This document shows, in pieces, positions 33,867-45,000 of a stretch of DNA of 64,000 nt (its first letter is position 1; each line of letters starts with the position of its first letter). Where the stretch lies: NCBI RefSeq assembly GCF_943734655.1, contig NC_071354.1, positions 69,399,544 through 69,463,543 on the forward strand, read 5' to 3'. The translations under genes and the position numbers were made by a program. The notes beneath the pieces were generated by a model. The model was not told the DNA's origin. It was given only the letters and a program-made list of their open reading frames with translations, and did no database searches. Source of the stretch: Sabethes cyaneus (lineage: Eukaryota > Arthropoda > Insecta > Diptera > Culicidae).

Positions 33867-34616
33867 AGCCCAAATATCTTTAACTATAACATAGACGGGA
33901 GTACTCTCCGGAGGGTGGATCACGTTAGCGACCTCGGCATTGTACTCGACTCCAAACTTACGTTTAACCTTTACTATTATTCTGCTATTATTTCGAAAGC
34001 ATCTCGACAGCTTGGGTTTATTGCCAAAATTGGGAGAGACCTCAAGGATCCTCACTGCCTAAAATCGTTATACACACTGTGCGTTTGTCCGTCCTGTGCT
34101 TGAAAATGCAAGTATGACCTGGCAGCCCTATCAGCTCACCTGGATTTTAAGAATCGAGCGCATTCAAAGAATATTAATCCGTATGGCCCTAAGGGATTTG
34201 CCTTGGAGAGATCCTGATAATCTTCCGCCGTATTAAGAACGATGTCGCCTGCTAGATTTAGATACTTTGGAACGGCGCCGCAAAGTTCAACAGGCAACGC
34301 TGGTGGCAAAAATACTTAACCATGACATTGATTCACCGACCTTACTGACAAAACTAAACTTTTGTGCATCGCAAAGACATTTACGCACCATGGCGCTATT
34401 GCATACCGAGTTTCATCGAACCACGTTTGGGTACCGTGAGCCAATGGCTGCATGTATCCGGACATTCACGCAGGCTGAAGGACTGTTCGAGTTTGGTGAA
34501 TCTACCAGAAAATTTGTGCAAAAACTGAAGAGAACTGACTGGATATAATATTAATTTGTTGACTTGTGCTATATGTTTCATTAAGACTTAGTCAGATGAA
34601 TATAATTTATAATATA

Positions 34617-37100
34617 CTAACTGACCCGACAAACTTCGTATTGCCACAAATTAACCTGTGTTGTACATAAATCATGAATCTCGGATGATCTTTGTCACTA
34701 TCTCGAGTTTTGCAAGCCCCCCAGTGGGCGGCGCTTCCGACGGCGGGTTACCGGCAACACTCGCGACCGGCTCGTCCTGAATGATCTAGTGTTACTATAG
34801 ATAGTTTTTGTGGTCTTGTTATTGATTAATGTTTTATGGAAGAGTCTCGAATTTCTCGAGTTGGATTAGTTTTTGAGTTTCGCAAAAATTTCTGTTTTAT
34901 TTGTATGAGAGTCCATATCCCCCTACCACAGGGGTGAGAGGTCTCTAACTATCATAAAATAAATTCAAGACTCAAAAATCTCCTACATGCTAAATTTGGT
35001 TCCATTTGCTTGATTAGTACTCAAATTATAAGGAAATTTGTATTTCATTTGTATGGGAGCCCACCCTCTTAAAAGGGAAAGGGGTCGTAATACACCACAG
35101 AAAAAAAAATTCTGCCATCTAAAACTCTCACATGCCAAATTTGGTTCCATTTGCTTGATTAGTTCTAAAGTTATGAGCAAATTTGTATTTCGTTTGAATG
35201 GGAGCCCCCCCCCTCCTAAAAAGGTAAGAAGTCCTAATTCATAATGGGAAAAATGGTTGCCTCCAAAAACACCCACATGCCAAATATGGTTCCATTTGCT
35301 TGATTAGTTCTCGAATTATGAGGAAATTTGTATTTCATTTGTGTAGAAGTCCCCCCTCTTGAAGTGTGGAAGGATCCTAATTCACCGTAGAAAATATTTT
35401 TGCCTCCAAAAACCTCCACATGCCGAATTTGGTTCTATTTGCTTGATTAGTTCTCGAGTTATGGAAAAATTTGTATTTCATTTGTATTGGAGCCCCCCTC
35501 CTAATGTGGGAAGAGGTCCTAATTCATCACAGAAAAAATTCGTGCCTCCAAAAACACCTACACGCCAAATTTGGTTCCATTTGCTGGATTAGTTCTCGAG
35601 TTATGAGGAAATTTGTATTTCGTTTGTATAGGACCCCCCCCCTCATAAAGTGGGGAGGGGTCCCAATTCATCATTGAAAAAAAAATTGTCTCCAAAAACA
35701 CACATATGCCAAATTTGGTTCAATTCGCTTGATTAATTCTCGAGTTATGAGGAAATTTGTATTTCATTTGTACAGGAGCCCCTCCTCTTAAAGTGGGGAG
35801 GGGTCCTAATTCATCATAGAAAATTTTCTTGCTCTCGAAAACCTTCACATGCCAAATTTGGTTGCATTTGCTTGATTAGTTCTCGAGTTATGAGGAAATT
35901 TGTATGGAAGCCCCCCCTCTTAAAGGGGAGAGGAGTTATAATTCCTCTTATAAAGAGGGGAGGGGTCTCAATTCACCATAGAATAAATTCTTGTCACCAA
36001 AAAAAACACCCACATGCCAAATGTTGTTCTATTTGCTTGATTAGTTCTCGAGTTAGGAGGAAATTTGTATTTCATTTGTACAGGAGCCCCCCCTCTTAGA
36101 GTGGGGAAGGATCCTAATTCACCGTAGAAAATTTTCCTGCCCTCGAAAACCTTCACATGCCAAATTTGGTTCCATTTGCTTGATTAGTTCTCGAGTTATG
36201 AGGAAATTTGTATAGAAGCCCCCCCTCTTAAAGGGGAGAGGAGTTACAATTCCCCTTATAAAGAGGGAGGGGTCTCAATTTACCATAGAATAAATTCTTG
36301 TCACCGAAAACACCCACATGCCAAATTTGGTTCTATTTGCTTGATTAGTTCTCGAGTTATGAGGAAATTTGTATTTCATTTGTATAGGAGCCTCCCCTCC
36401 TAAAGTGGGGAGAGGTTCTTATTCATCATAGAAAAAATTCTTGCCTCCAAAAACACCTACATGCCAAATTTGGTTCCATTTGCTGGATTAGCTCTCGAGT
36501 TATAAGGAAATTTGTATTTCGTTTGTATAGGAGCCCCCCCCCCCCACTTAAAGTGGGGAGGGGTCCCAATTCATCATAGAAAAAAATTTTGTCTCCAAAA
36601 ACACACACATGCCAAATTTGGTTCCATTTGCTTGATTAGTTCTCGAGTTATGAGGAAATTGGTATTTCATTTGTACAGGAGCCCCCCCTCTTAAAGTGAG
36701 GAGGGGTCCTAATTCAACATAGAAAATTTTCTTGCCCTCGAAAACTTTCACATGCCAAATTTGGTTCCATTTGCTTGATTAGTTCTCGAGTTATGAGGAA
36801 ATTTGTATGGAAACCCCTCCTCTTAAAGGGGAGAGGAGTTATAATTCCCCTTATAAAGAGGGGAGGGGTCTCAAATTACCCTAGAATAAATTCTTGTCAC
36901 CGAAAACACCCACATGCCAAATTTGGTTCTATTTGCTTGATTAGTTCTCGAGTTATGCAGAAATTTGTATGGGAGCCCCCCCTCTTAGTGGGGGGAGGGG
37001 TCTCTAACCATCACTAAAACCTTTCCTGGCCCCAAAAACCTCTACATGCAAATTTTCACGTCGATTGGTTCAGTAGTTTTTGATTCTATAAGGAACACAG

Positions 37101-37134
<34 letters not shown>

Positions 37135-37165
37135 AATCCTTCTTTATAGGTATAGATAAACAAAT
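34617..37165. mobile_element. Minisatellite-bearing interspersed repeat, about 2.5 kb
   Basis: Begins CTAACTGACCCGACAAACTT (a start shared with 56330) and includes a GC-rich 5' domain GGCGGCGCTTCCGACGGCGGG (34728-34750, shared with 8.2 kb). It then has about a dozen ~140-145 bp units (34900-37020) and ends with a GACA microsatellite (37100-37134) and TTTATAGGTATAGATA. This layout of fixed ends around expandable units is common in insect genomes. It may be a non-autonomous Helitron-like element, but no diagnostic hairpin and CTRR end was found, so the class stays open. All repetitive short frames within are artefacts. Confidence 0.75.
37100..37134. repeat. (GACA)n microsatellite
   Basis: Roughly eight GACA units near the 3' end of the minisatellite-bearing repeat. 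Confidence 0.9.
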
Positions 37166-37429
37166 AAATAAATAAATGCTCTGCAACTTTTTGGAGGAAA
37201 AAAATTATTTTTTTTTGGATATTTAAAAAAACAAAAGTGCTACGACCCAATAGGTGAATTCATAGTCACCCTAATAGTGCAAAAAGATGCGCTATATATA
37301 TTAATAAACTTTTCCCAACACACCACCCTCGAAAAATTACACATTTTTTACCCAATTGATAATGTCCGCTCTTTTTCGAATCTGGACCACTGTGGGGCGG
37401 TATCCTATGCTAATGCTATGTTCTCACAA

Positions 37430-38775
37430 GTTTTACTTCTTTTCTATTCCATTTTTTATTCCAGTACCGCTTTTCTACTTTTTGTTCTATTCATTCTCCT
37501 CTTTTGAAGCGTTTGATTGGTTTTTGCTCTCATTTTCTTACCGTTTTTCCTTTTTCTCTCTTTGGTTTCCTTTTTCTCATGCCCCGTGTTTCCTGTTTTA
37601 ATGCTCCGTCTTTTTTGGTTACCTGTTCTATTTTTTCTAATTTTCAGTCCTGATTTTGCTTCAATTTTTTTATTCGTTTTCTGTATTTTCTTTCACGTTT
37701 TTCGTTTTTTCTCCACCCTTTTTTCAAGTTTTCATTTCTAGTTTTTATCGTTTTCTATTTTTTAATCTCCTGCCGGTTTTTTGTCCTCGTCTGTTCCGTT
37801 TTTTCGTCCTATCTGTCACGTTTATTCTGTTTTTGGGTCCGTTTTCTGCTTTTCTCTCAGGGTTCCCTTTATATTTGCCAGTGTATCTTTTTGTGTTCCT
37901 TTTCATCTCATATTTTATTCCATTCTTCTATTTTATTTCCCTCCATTTCTGTCCCATTTTCTGTCCCATCCTTCTTTTTTTTACATCCCGTTTGGCCTCT
38001 TTTCCTTTATTTCCTCTATTGGTTTTCTTTTTTTCTCACTATTTTTCTTAACTCGTTTCCTTTGTTTTCCTCTCGTTTCTCCCATAGTTTCCCGTTGTTT
38101 CCTCTATCTTTGATGCATTTATCTTCTTTTCCCGTCTTTTCATTTTTTTTCTTTTTTATGTTGCTTTTTTTCAATTTGTCGCTTTTTTCTCCGTTTCTGT
38201 GCAGTGTATCCTCATTTCCTTCTTGATTTCTCCTTCTTTTCTGCCATTTATTTTCTTTTCCCGTCCCGTTTGTGGTCATTTTCCTGAGTTCAAATCTCAC
38301 TCTGTTCCATTTTTCATCATATTACTCCATTTTTTCTCGTTTAAAAGTTAGTTTTTCCTCTTTTTCTTTTCTGTTTTTTTTGTCATTTTCTGTCTCGTTT
38401 CGATTTATTCTTTTTTTCGTTGCCGGTTTTACCTGCTTTCGTTTTTTAACTCCATTTCTATCCCTGTTTTCGTTTTCGTCTGTTCCGTTTTCCTCTTATG
38501 TCCTGCTATTCCTCCTTTTCTCTCATCTTCTGGTTTTCTTTCCCGTTTATTCCTTTTGTCTTCCGCCTTCTTTTTTTGTTTTTTTTTTCTATATTTGATC
38601 CAATGTTCCTCTTTTTTTGGTATCGTTTGGTTCCTGCTCCTGTATGCTCTCCTTTTCTTTGCCACCTTTTCCACCTGGTTTTTTCACTGTTTTTGTTCCA
38701 TTTTTTTCTGGCCAGTTTATCCTCATTTTCTTCTTTTTCTTTACGGTTTTTACTTCTTTTCTGGTCGTTCTCCTT
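37430..38775. repeat. 1.35-kb polypyrimidine (T/C) tract
   Basis: The plus strand is dominated by T with C and scattered G/A, in loosely repeated words such as TTTTCTTTTTTC, CCGTTTT and TCGTTTTC. Many overlapping plus-strand frames of 70-131 codons encode Phe/Ser/Leu-rich strings, and the minus strand encodes Lys/Arg-rich strings. This results from base composition and is not coding. It is bounded on the right by the palindromic repeat at 38776. Confidence 0.85.
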
Positions 38776-39075
38776 ATTGACGTAGGACTACGTCTTACGG
38801 CAAGTTTTGAGATAGGGTGTCATTCCGAAAAATCGAAAAATGCGAGCGTCACGAAAAATGAAAGGTTTTGAGCGCTAATAGCTCAACGGTTTTCCTATCG
38901 ATTTTCAATATTCTTACACCAATCGATCGGAAAATCTTCTAAGAATTGACCCAAATGAAGAAAAGTGTGAATTCTTGATGTTGAACTATTGAAAAATTGA
39001 AAATAATGAACCTATGTTTTACCAGAATTCTCGCTTCGTGATTGGTTGGAAGATTCTTTGCGATGATCTAAACCT
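38776..39075 (+). repeat. Dispersed palindrome-ended repeat, copy B
   Basis: Starts with TGACGTAGGACTACGTC (38778-38794) and matches the reverse complement of 3560-3866 over about 300 bp. It is non-coding. Confidence 0.75.
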
Positions 39076-39400
39076 ATACCAATTTGATATCTGTGCTTGG
39101 GAAGTAAGCCAAAACAAGTGACCAAGTTTCCTCATTTCAACAAGATTTCTTAACACCGCGGTTAAACCTAGACCATTTTGATGTCCTTGCTTGGGAAGTA
39201 CGCCAGAAAGAGTGATAAAGCCCCCCCGCGTGCCAACAGATTTCTTACGAACGCGAATAAACCTAGTCTAATTTGATGTCTGTGTTAGGGAAGTGTGCCA
39301 GAAAAAATAACACAAGTTCGTCGTCACAACAGATCGCAAATTCTGCGAGACGATTAAACCTCGGCGAATTTGATATGTGTTGGAAAAATGTGCTACAGCT
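39060..39400. repeat. ~95-bp tandem repeat, four units
   Basis: The word AAACCTA..AATTTGAT recurs at about 39070, 39164, 39259 and 39356 (spacings 94, 95, 97), each followed by TTGGGAAGT..GCCAGAAA-type sequence. Units are noticeably diverged. Confidence 0.75.
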
Positions 39401-39639
39401 GTAGGGTTCGGTTATAATATGACTTTGTATGAATACGCATGCTTGCCGTTTCATTACAAGTGTAGGGAAAAGATGTGCTGTTGATAAAATAGGATTGAAT
39501 AGGTAAAATCCCTTCAACGTGGGGAACCATGGGTAATAAAAACAATCTTTAATTTCAGTAAGGTAGCAGGAAAGCAATAGTTTGTGTTCTTGATTTTGTT
39601 AAATTGTTTTCAAATGCACAATCTTTTGAGAATTGAACG

Positions 39640-39845
39640 TATGCAATGTTACTACTTTGATAAATGTTACATACAACCCATGTAGCATGTATATATGTTG
39701 CATATAGCATGTATACATGAAGAATCGAATGATTACAAGCATGAATACATGCTACTATCACTACAAAGAGACTTACGTAGTCCTGCGTCACCTATATATG
39801 CGGTCGTGTCTTGTACACAACCCCTCTGATTTTTTTCTTTCTCTC
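39640..39845 (+). repeat. Dispersed repeat copy 2 (partner at 1.14-1.39 kb)
   Basis: Inverted match to 1140-1390, including CTACAAAGAGACTTACGTAG (39761-39780) and the GCGGTCGTGTCTTGTACAC block. It is followed by a short T-rich stretch (39830-39950). Confidence 0.6.
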
Positions 39846-40086
39846 GTGTTCTTCGTTTCCACTTATTTCACATCCCGTTTCCTCCCATTTTGTCACGTTT
39901 TTCCCACCATTTTTCACGTTCTTTTGTATTATTATTCTTTTTTTCAGTCTTGCGAAGCCCAGACTCAGGTGGTGTAATTTTCTCTCATGCGCGCACTCGT
40001 TCTAACGAACACACCGACATCAGCATCATTTTCGGACCTTCGCTCTTATAAATTCATGCACCGAGACGAGATTTTGCGAGTGTGTA

Positions 40087-40827
40087 CAGGGTGCTCCACC
40101 TTTTATGTCGGTATGTAAACGCTGTATAACTTTCACATTTACCAACCGATTTCTTTCATTAGACATGCTTTAAAAACGCCATTTTAGTACAATTTTCGCC
40201 ATGTACCACTTCACACCGAAAGAACGCGTGGGCCGTGATTTGCGCCAAAACCATCATTGGTCCACATTTTTTCAAAGAATATGAAACTGTCTATGGAAAT
40301 CGATATCGGTGGATGTTGGCTCATAATGTCTGCCCACGAATGCGCGAAAAAGGTCTAGAAGGTTATTGGTTTCAACAGGACGGTGCACCATGCCACACTG
40401 CGAATTCAACATTTCAATTTTTGCAACGATCGTTTCCGGGACGTCTGGTATCAAAAAGAGGCGATATTGACTTGCCTCCCAGATCACCTGATTTAACCCC
40501 CCCGGACTTTTTTTTGTGGGGTAATCTGAAAAGCAAGATTTACGCCAACCAGCCACAAACTATTGACGAGTTCAAGGTAAATATTCGTACGGAAATCGAC
40601 GCTATAACATCCGAAATGCTCAAAAAAGTAATGGAAATCGCGGAAAAAAGGAGTCAGTTTGTAATTTCCAATAAAGGTTGTCACTTAATTGATATTGTTT
40701 TCAAAAACTGAACCAAGAAAATTTTAAGGAACCAAACTAAATAAAAATGCATTACTAATAGAAACCGGTTGTTTTTTCTCAAAGTTATTCTATGTTTTCA
40801 TACCGACATAAAAGGTGGAGCACCCTG
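40087..40827 (+). mobile_element. Mariner-family transposon, internally deleted, 741 bp
   Basis: Inverted termini are CAGGGTGCTCCACCTTTTAT at 40087 and its complement ending at 40827, perfect over at least 27 bp. The left flank is TA; the right flank is GA, presumably a mutated TA. A full mariner is about 1.3 kb, so about 0.5 kb is missing. The coding remnant is listed separately. Intact termini mean it could have been mobilised in trans by a related transposase. Confidence 0.88.
40201..40711 (+). pseudogene. Mariner transposase, deleted, D41D-type spacing
   Basis: The start ATG at 40201 gives MYHFTPKERV, a typical mariner N-terminus. Near 40229 the frame jumps to AVICAKTIIGPHFF, which lies after the first catalytic Asp in full-length proteins, so the HTH DNA-binding region and first Asp are deleted. 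The remaining frame (40235-40711) keeps YWFQQDGAPCHTA with the second Asp, and LPPRSPDLTPPDFFLWG with the third. I count 41 residues between these, giving a DD41D-type spacing, unlike classical DD34D mariners. The C-terminus is intact to its stop codon. It cannot encode an active transposase. Confidence 0.87.
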
Positions 40828-41465
40828 GATTCAGCTAACAGCCACGGTCGTCGCTCTCGCTCGTCATTGCTTCCCGAGCTGCTGGTACCGATCACCCAAG
40901 AGGGCTCGCACTCCAGCCCGCGTAAGTAGAATCGAGGGCGAAGAAAAGAAAAAGTAATGCAAAATTTGTATCCCATTGAGTCACTAGCCCTCACGGGCAG
41001 CTGGTTGCTCACGAGTTGTTTGACTCGCGAGTGGGCTATGCGGAAAGATGATATGAAGCTGTACGTTCGCGAATGTGTAGAGATAGCAGAATTGCGTGTT
41101 TGTTCTGAAGAAATCCTCACTCAGCCAGACATGCATTGTTATGGTTTTGAATATTGATTGAATTGGTTCAAAACACTGGCACTAGTACACTTATTACAAA
41201 GTGAAGATAAACTGTATTGTACTTTTCTATATAGAATTGATTAACACTAACGGGAAATTAGCAGTCATTAACTTTTCGTCGGAGAGCCCTATTTCGGAAG
41301 CAGCTTTTGGGCCCAAAAGCGGGCTTCTGTTTATAAAAATGTAAATACTTGCCAATCTGAACACAGTGAATATATTTTCATGAACAGAATTTTTGATTCA
41401 AACAAAAAACTGCTTTTGAAATTGGCAGAATCGATGACGACCAATTTCACCTTAATGGTAGCCTA
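40828..41465. other. Unassigned spacer
   Basis: Nothing recognised between the mariner copy and the MITE. Confidence 0.4.
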
Positions 41466-42000
41466 TCCGAGCAGGAGCAAAGAGCAAAATAATATAAAAA
41501 CAATATCAAACTTTGTTATAATGGTATATTTTGTTATTGAAAAGATATGGAGATACATTGATAACACATTTTGTTATTGAGTAGATATTTAAAACAGTGG
41601 TTGTAAAATGAGTTTAATAACTGATTTTGTTATCATGTCTTATTTTGGCGTTAAAAATGATATTCGATATATTTCATGCAATTTTTTTTTATTGATTAAA
41701 GAGATTTTAGATTATTGTATAAAATGATTTTTTAATATCTCATATACTACTGCATTTGTTATTCAATACCTTAATAATACTAAAATATGTTATTCTAAAC
41801 TCTGAATACAGTCATGTTATTGCTTTGTTATTCAAATAACACAAGTAGTTATTCTTTTGACCTTAAAGGAGTAAAATTATGATATTATTTTTTGTTATTT
41901 TACCAACTATGTCAGCCAAAGCAAGACCAAATTTTGATATGAGTTATTCGATTTCCAATAACACATTTTGATATTATTTTGCTCTTCGCTCCTGCTCGGG
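41466..42000. mobile_element. TA-target MITE, 535 bp, with GTTATT-rich interior
   Basis: The left end TCCGAGCAGGAGCAAAGAGC and the right end complement CCCGAGCAGGAGCGAAGAGC, continuing AAAATAATAT, form an inverted repeat of about 30 bp with two mismatches. TA lies at 41464-41465 and 42001-42002. The interior is AT-rich with many TTTGTTATT and TAACACATTTTG words, seemingly built from a short degenerate unit. It is non-coding and probably mobilised by a Tc1/mariner-type transposase. Confidence 0.87.
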
Positions 42001-45000
42001 TAATGTGCGATTCGACCATCAGCGATTTCAACTAAAATTGGTGTAATTGTTCATTTCGACCCCACAACCAATTTCCCAAAGTGTTATGCCGATTGATCAA
42101 TCCCCCTAGCAGTGGCGCTACTTCCTTTTCTACAGATTTTCAAAAAAAGTCCTTTTTCGAGTTCAAATATCTCTACTTTTTTCATGAACACACTGAGTGC
42201 ATTATTTTTTCGTTATTTAAAGCATGTTTGCGGAAACTGAGAGATATTTAAACATATGTTTGGAAGTGAAATGTTTTGTTTTGCTAAAAATGGATACTTT
42301 TGTTGCCAAAATCGATGCATGCCCAAATCGAATCATGCCAAATTCGAAATTCCACTGTAATATATCGTAACCGATTAATGATAAAAAACATAAATTCTTG
42401 TAAATAAAACGTTGATTGACCAAGTAACATGAATTTGAAAAAATCCAAACTAAGCTAGCTAAACTCTCAAAATTAATTGGAAATTAGGTTCTAGGGGGTG
42501 AAATATAATACATTTACCCTACTAGACTTAAATGTGATTTTCGCTCATGTTCGTTTATGAAAAATAAACTCCGGATCGACCATGAGATTATATTTTATAG
42601 TTTATGAATATTTTGTACAGAATTTTTTAGACATTATTATCCTTTTTTTTGTTTCACGCAATCATTGCCAGGCTCCCGAATACGCATCTAGTTCATAGCT
42701 ACCCAACTTTACACATCAAAATACCAGTTACTCTTGTCCACACCGATAATCCGGCTCTTTCCCGCAGAGCTTATACCGGGGCACTGTGGTACGAGATAAG
42801 CCGCTTGTTTGCGAGCAATCCCGTAAAACAACTTAATTCAATAAACCGACAAACACAAACATACACACAACAAAGTTTGTCCGAGCAGTAGAGCTATCAA
42901 GGGTACTGCCGAATCGGAGGCACATTGAATGAACTGAACGTAATCGATAATGTAATGAAAACCAGGCTAACATGTCGGAGAAAATTGAAATCCTGCGAAC
43001 CCTACATTCGTGTTCCTACGTCCAGGTGCGCACCGGACCAGCAGCAGCGGTGCAATTATCATCAGAATGTAGGTAGGATTTAATTTTCCATTAAGCCCTG
43101 AGACTGGAGACACGGTGACACAGTTCACCTATCGAGGCAAGGTCCTAATCCTTTCGTAGCTCGGAGACCCATTCGACAGGGTCTCCGTAGTGGCGCAACC
43201 GTTTGCTCATTGTTTTGAGAGGACCGAGCAGATACTCATAAAAACTGATTTTGCTTCGAGCCCAATCTCCTTCGGTAGCTCTGCTATTACTCCGGAGGAC
43301 TCTGTACGACAATAGGAGCACCTTTTTATTATTATTTGCTGAACTAAAAAAGCTAAACGAAAAAAAGGGTAACGAGCTGCTGCTTTTGGTCTGTCTTGTC
43401 ATCAACTTAATCCTTTCGTTCTCTTCGGCTCGAAGCCCACAGCGTGTGTGTGTGTAATGGGAGGCAAAGTGCCACGAAAAGGTGTTTTTGTTTGGTATAA
43501 ACATGGTCTCTGCAAACAATTGTGCGCTCCCACAGCAGCCAAGTAAGAAGGAATCCGAACAATACCTGAGAATCTTCCAGTTCCTTGGCTGCTGCCTGGC
43601 TAGCTGGCTGGCTGGCGGCGGTTATCCGATTTCGATTTGTTTGTACATAGTGCAAGCAAACAAGAAAGGAATCTATTCTTTTGATAATTAAAGTTTTTGT
43701 TTGACACTAAGGACTTAAAAAACGAAGGACAAGAGACCCATAATCCGGGGTTTGTTTGAAATGAAGACGCGAAAGTAGCCGTACTGGTAGGAAAATCCCG
43801 ACAATTGTTCCCGATGGAAAGCGACAGGATCGGTGGGTTTTTTGTTCGGGCAAACAGCAGAACGGATACCACACATCAGAGAGGGAGATGTTTTGCGGTT
43901 GGTTTGCTGCTTGAGTGCGGCAGAGGAAGTGGAATCCATTGAGGCAATCTGCAAAAGAGATTTCCGCTAGAGATTTTGATGAAAAGATTTCTTTTCTGTC
44001 CCGTGGTCTGGTGATCGATGAAGATGTTTGAATACGATGAATAAGACGGTATCCTGCTCTGAAAAGAGAGTGGAAGATTGCGGCGGAAAAAAAATCCGAT
44101 GTAGGTTACTCGAGCTGAGGTGTCGTCTTTGATGAAAATTTCATCCGTAGGAAGCTGCTGCTAATGGTATTTCCACTGATTAGCGTTGGCGTACTGTAAA
44201 AGATGGGCCACCAAGCTATGGCAACATCCGGGGACAAAACAAAATCGTTTTAAAGACGGTAAACTAAAAAAAAAGACAAGAAAGAGTTCGATTGAAAAAT
44301 ATTCATTCCAATAATTTACCAATGACAATAACGGATTTAGTATAAGTAAGTACATAAATAAATTTGCATTATTTTTGTGCAACAAAAAAGTCAATTTAAC
44401 ATTCCGAGAAGTCCTTTATCTAAGGCTATAAATGTTCAAGATATATTAAGTGTTGTGTTAGTGACAGCAGTCGTTTCATTTACTCTAACGGAACACTCAT
44501 AGAAATTAATTGCACTGAAATTGTTTCTCTCTAAAGACCAATTGGATGTATAGATTTACAGTTACGTTTTCATAGGAAATCACCCACTGAATTACACGTT
44601 TAAATGTTGCGTAAAAATAAAAAGAAAACATAAAAATTAAATGTCAATCCAGCTCACGTAATCATATTGCTTTCAATAGAATAGTGATTCTGCTGAAAAT
44701 GGAGCAATTTCATTCGCCAGGCGAATAAAGCAAAATTTAATGCAAATAAATCCATCTTTGCTCTCGGAATACAAAATATCTTCAGGTTCGTTGTGATAAT
44801 ATGCAAAGCAAATGACTTCAGGAACGAGCAGCCGAGATACTGGAAATGTTCCTCTGTTCTCCATCCCGGTAAAATGTCGTCCTCCAAAGCACGTTGTGTG
44901 TCGCAAGAAACTACAGTCAATTAATCATAACCGATTTCATTTTTCTGCAAGGCATAGAATATTAATATTCTTCCATTTCATTTCATTTCGTTGTCGTCCC

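Larger units (their letters stand above)
31645..34616 (+). mobile_element. CR1/Jockey-type LINE, near full ORF2, copy A
   Basis: Coding remnants occur in the order endonuclease (31666-32189), linker (32229-32830), RT (32909-33866), post-RT (33915-34103) and C-terminal tail (34267-34548), with frameshifts between them. The element encodes an APE-type endonuclease and a reverse transcriptase for target-primed integration. About 65 bp of 3' UTR follows the last stop and abuts the next repeat at 34617. No clear target duplication or ORF1 was found, so it is probably 5'-truncated near 31640. YADDLKLF and SGVPQGS-like motifs favour CR1/Jockey-group assignment over RTE. Confidence 0.85.

Noticed and set aside
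37430..38871. Series of 70-131 codon Phe/Ser/Leu-rich frames resembling membrane proteins
   Set aside because: Polypyrimidine composition gives hydrophobic strings in every phase and Lys/Arg strings on the other strand. No start context, domain or conservation pattern is visible.
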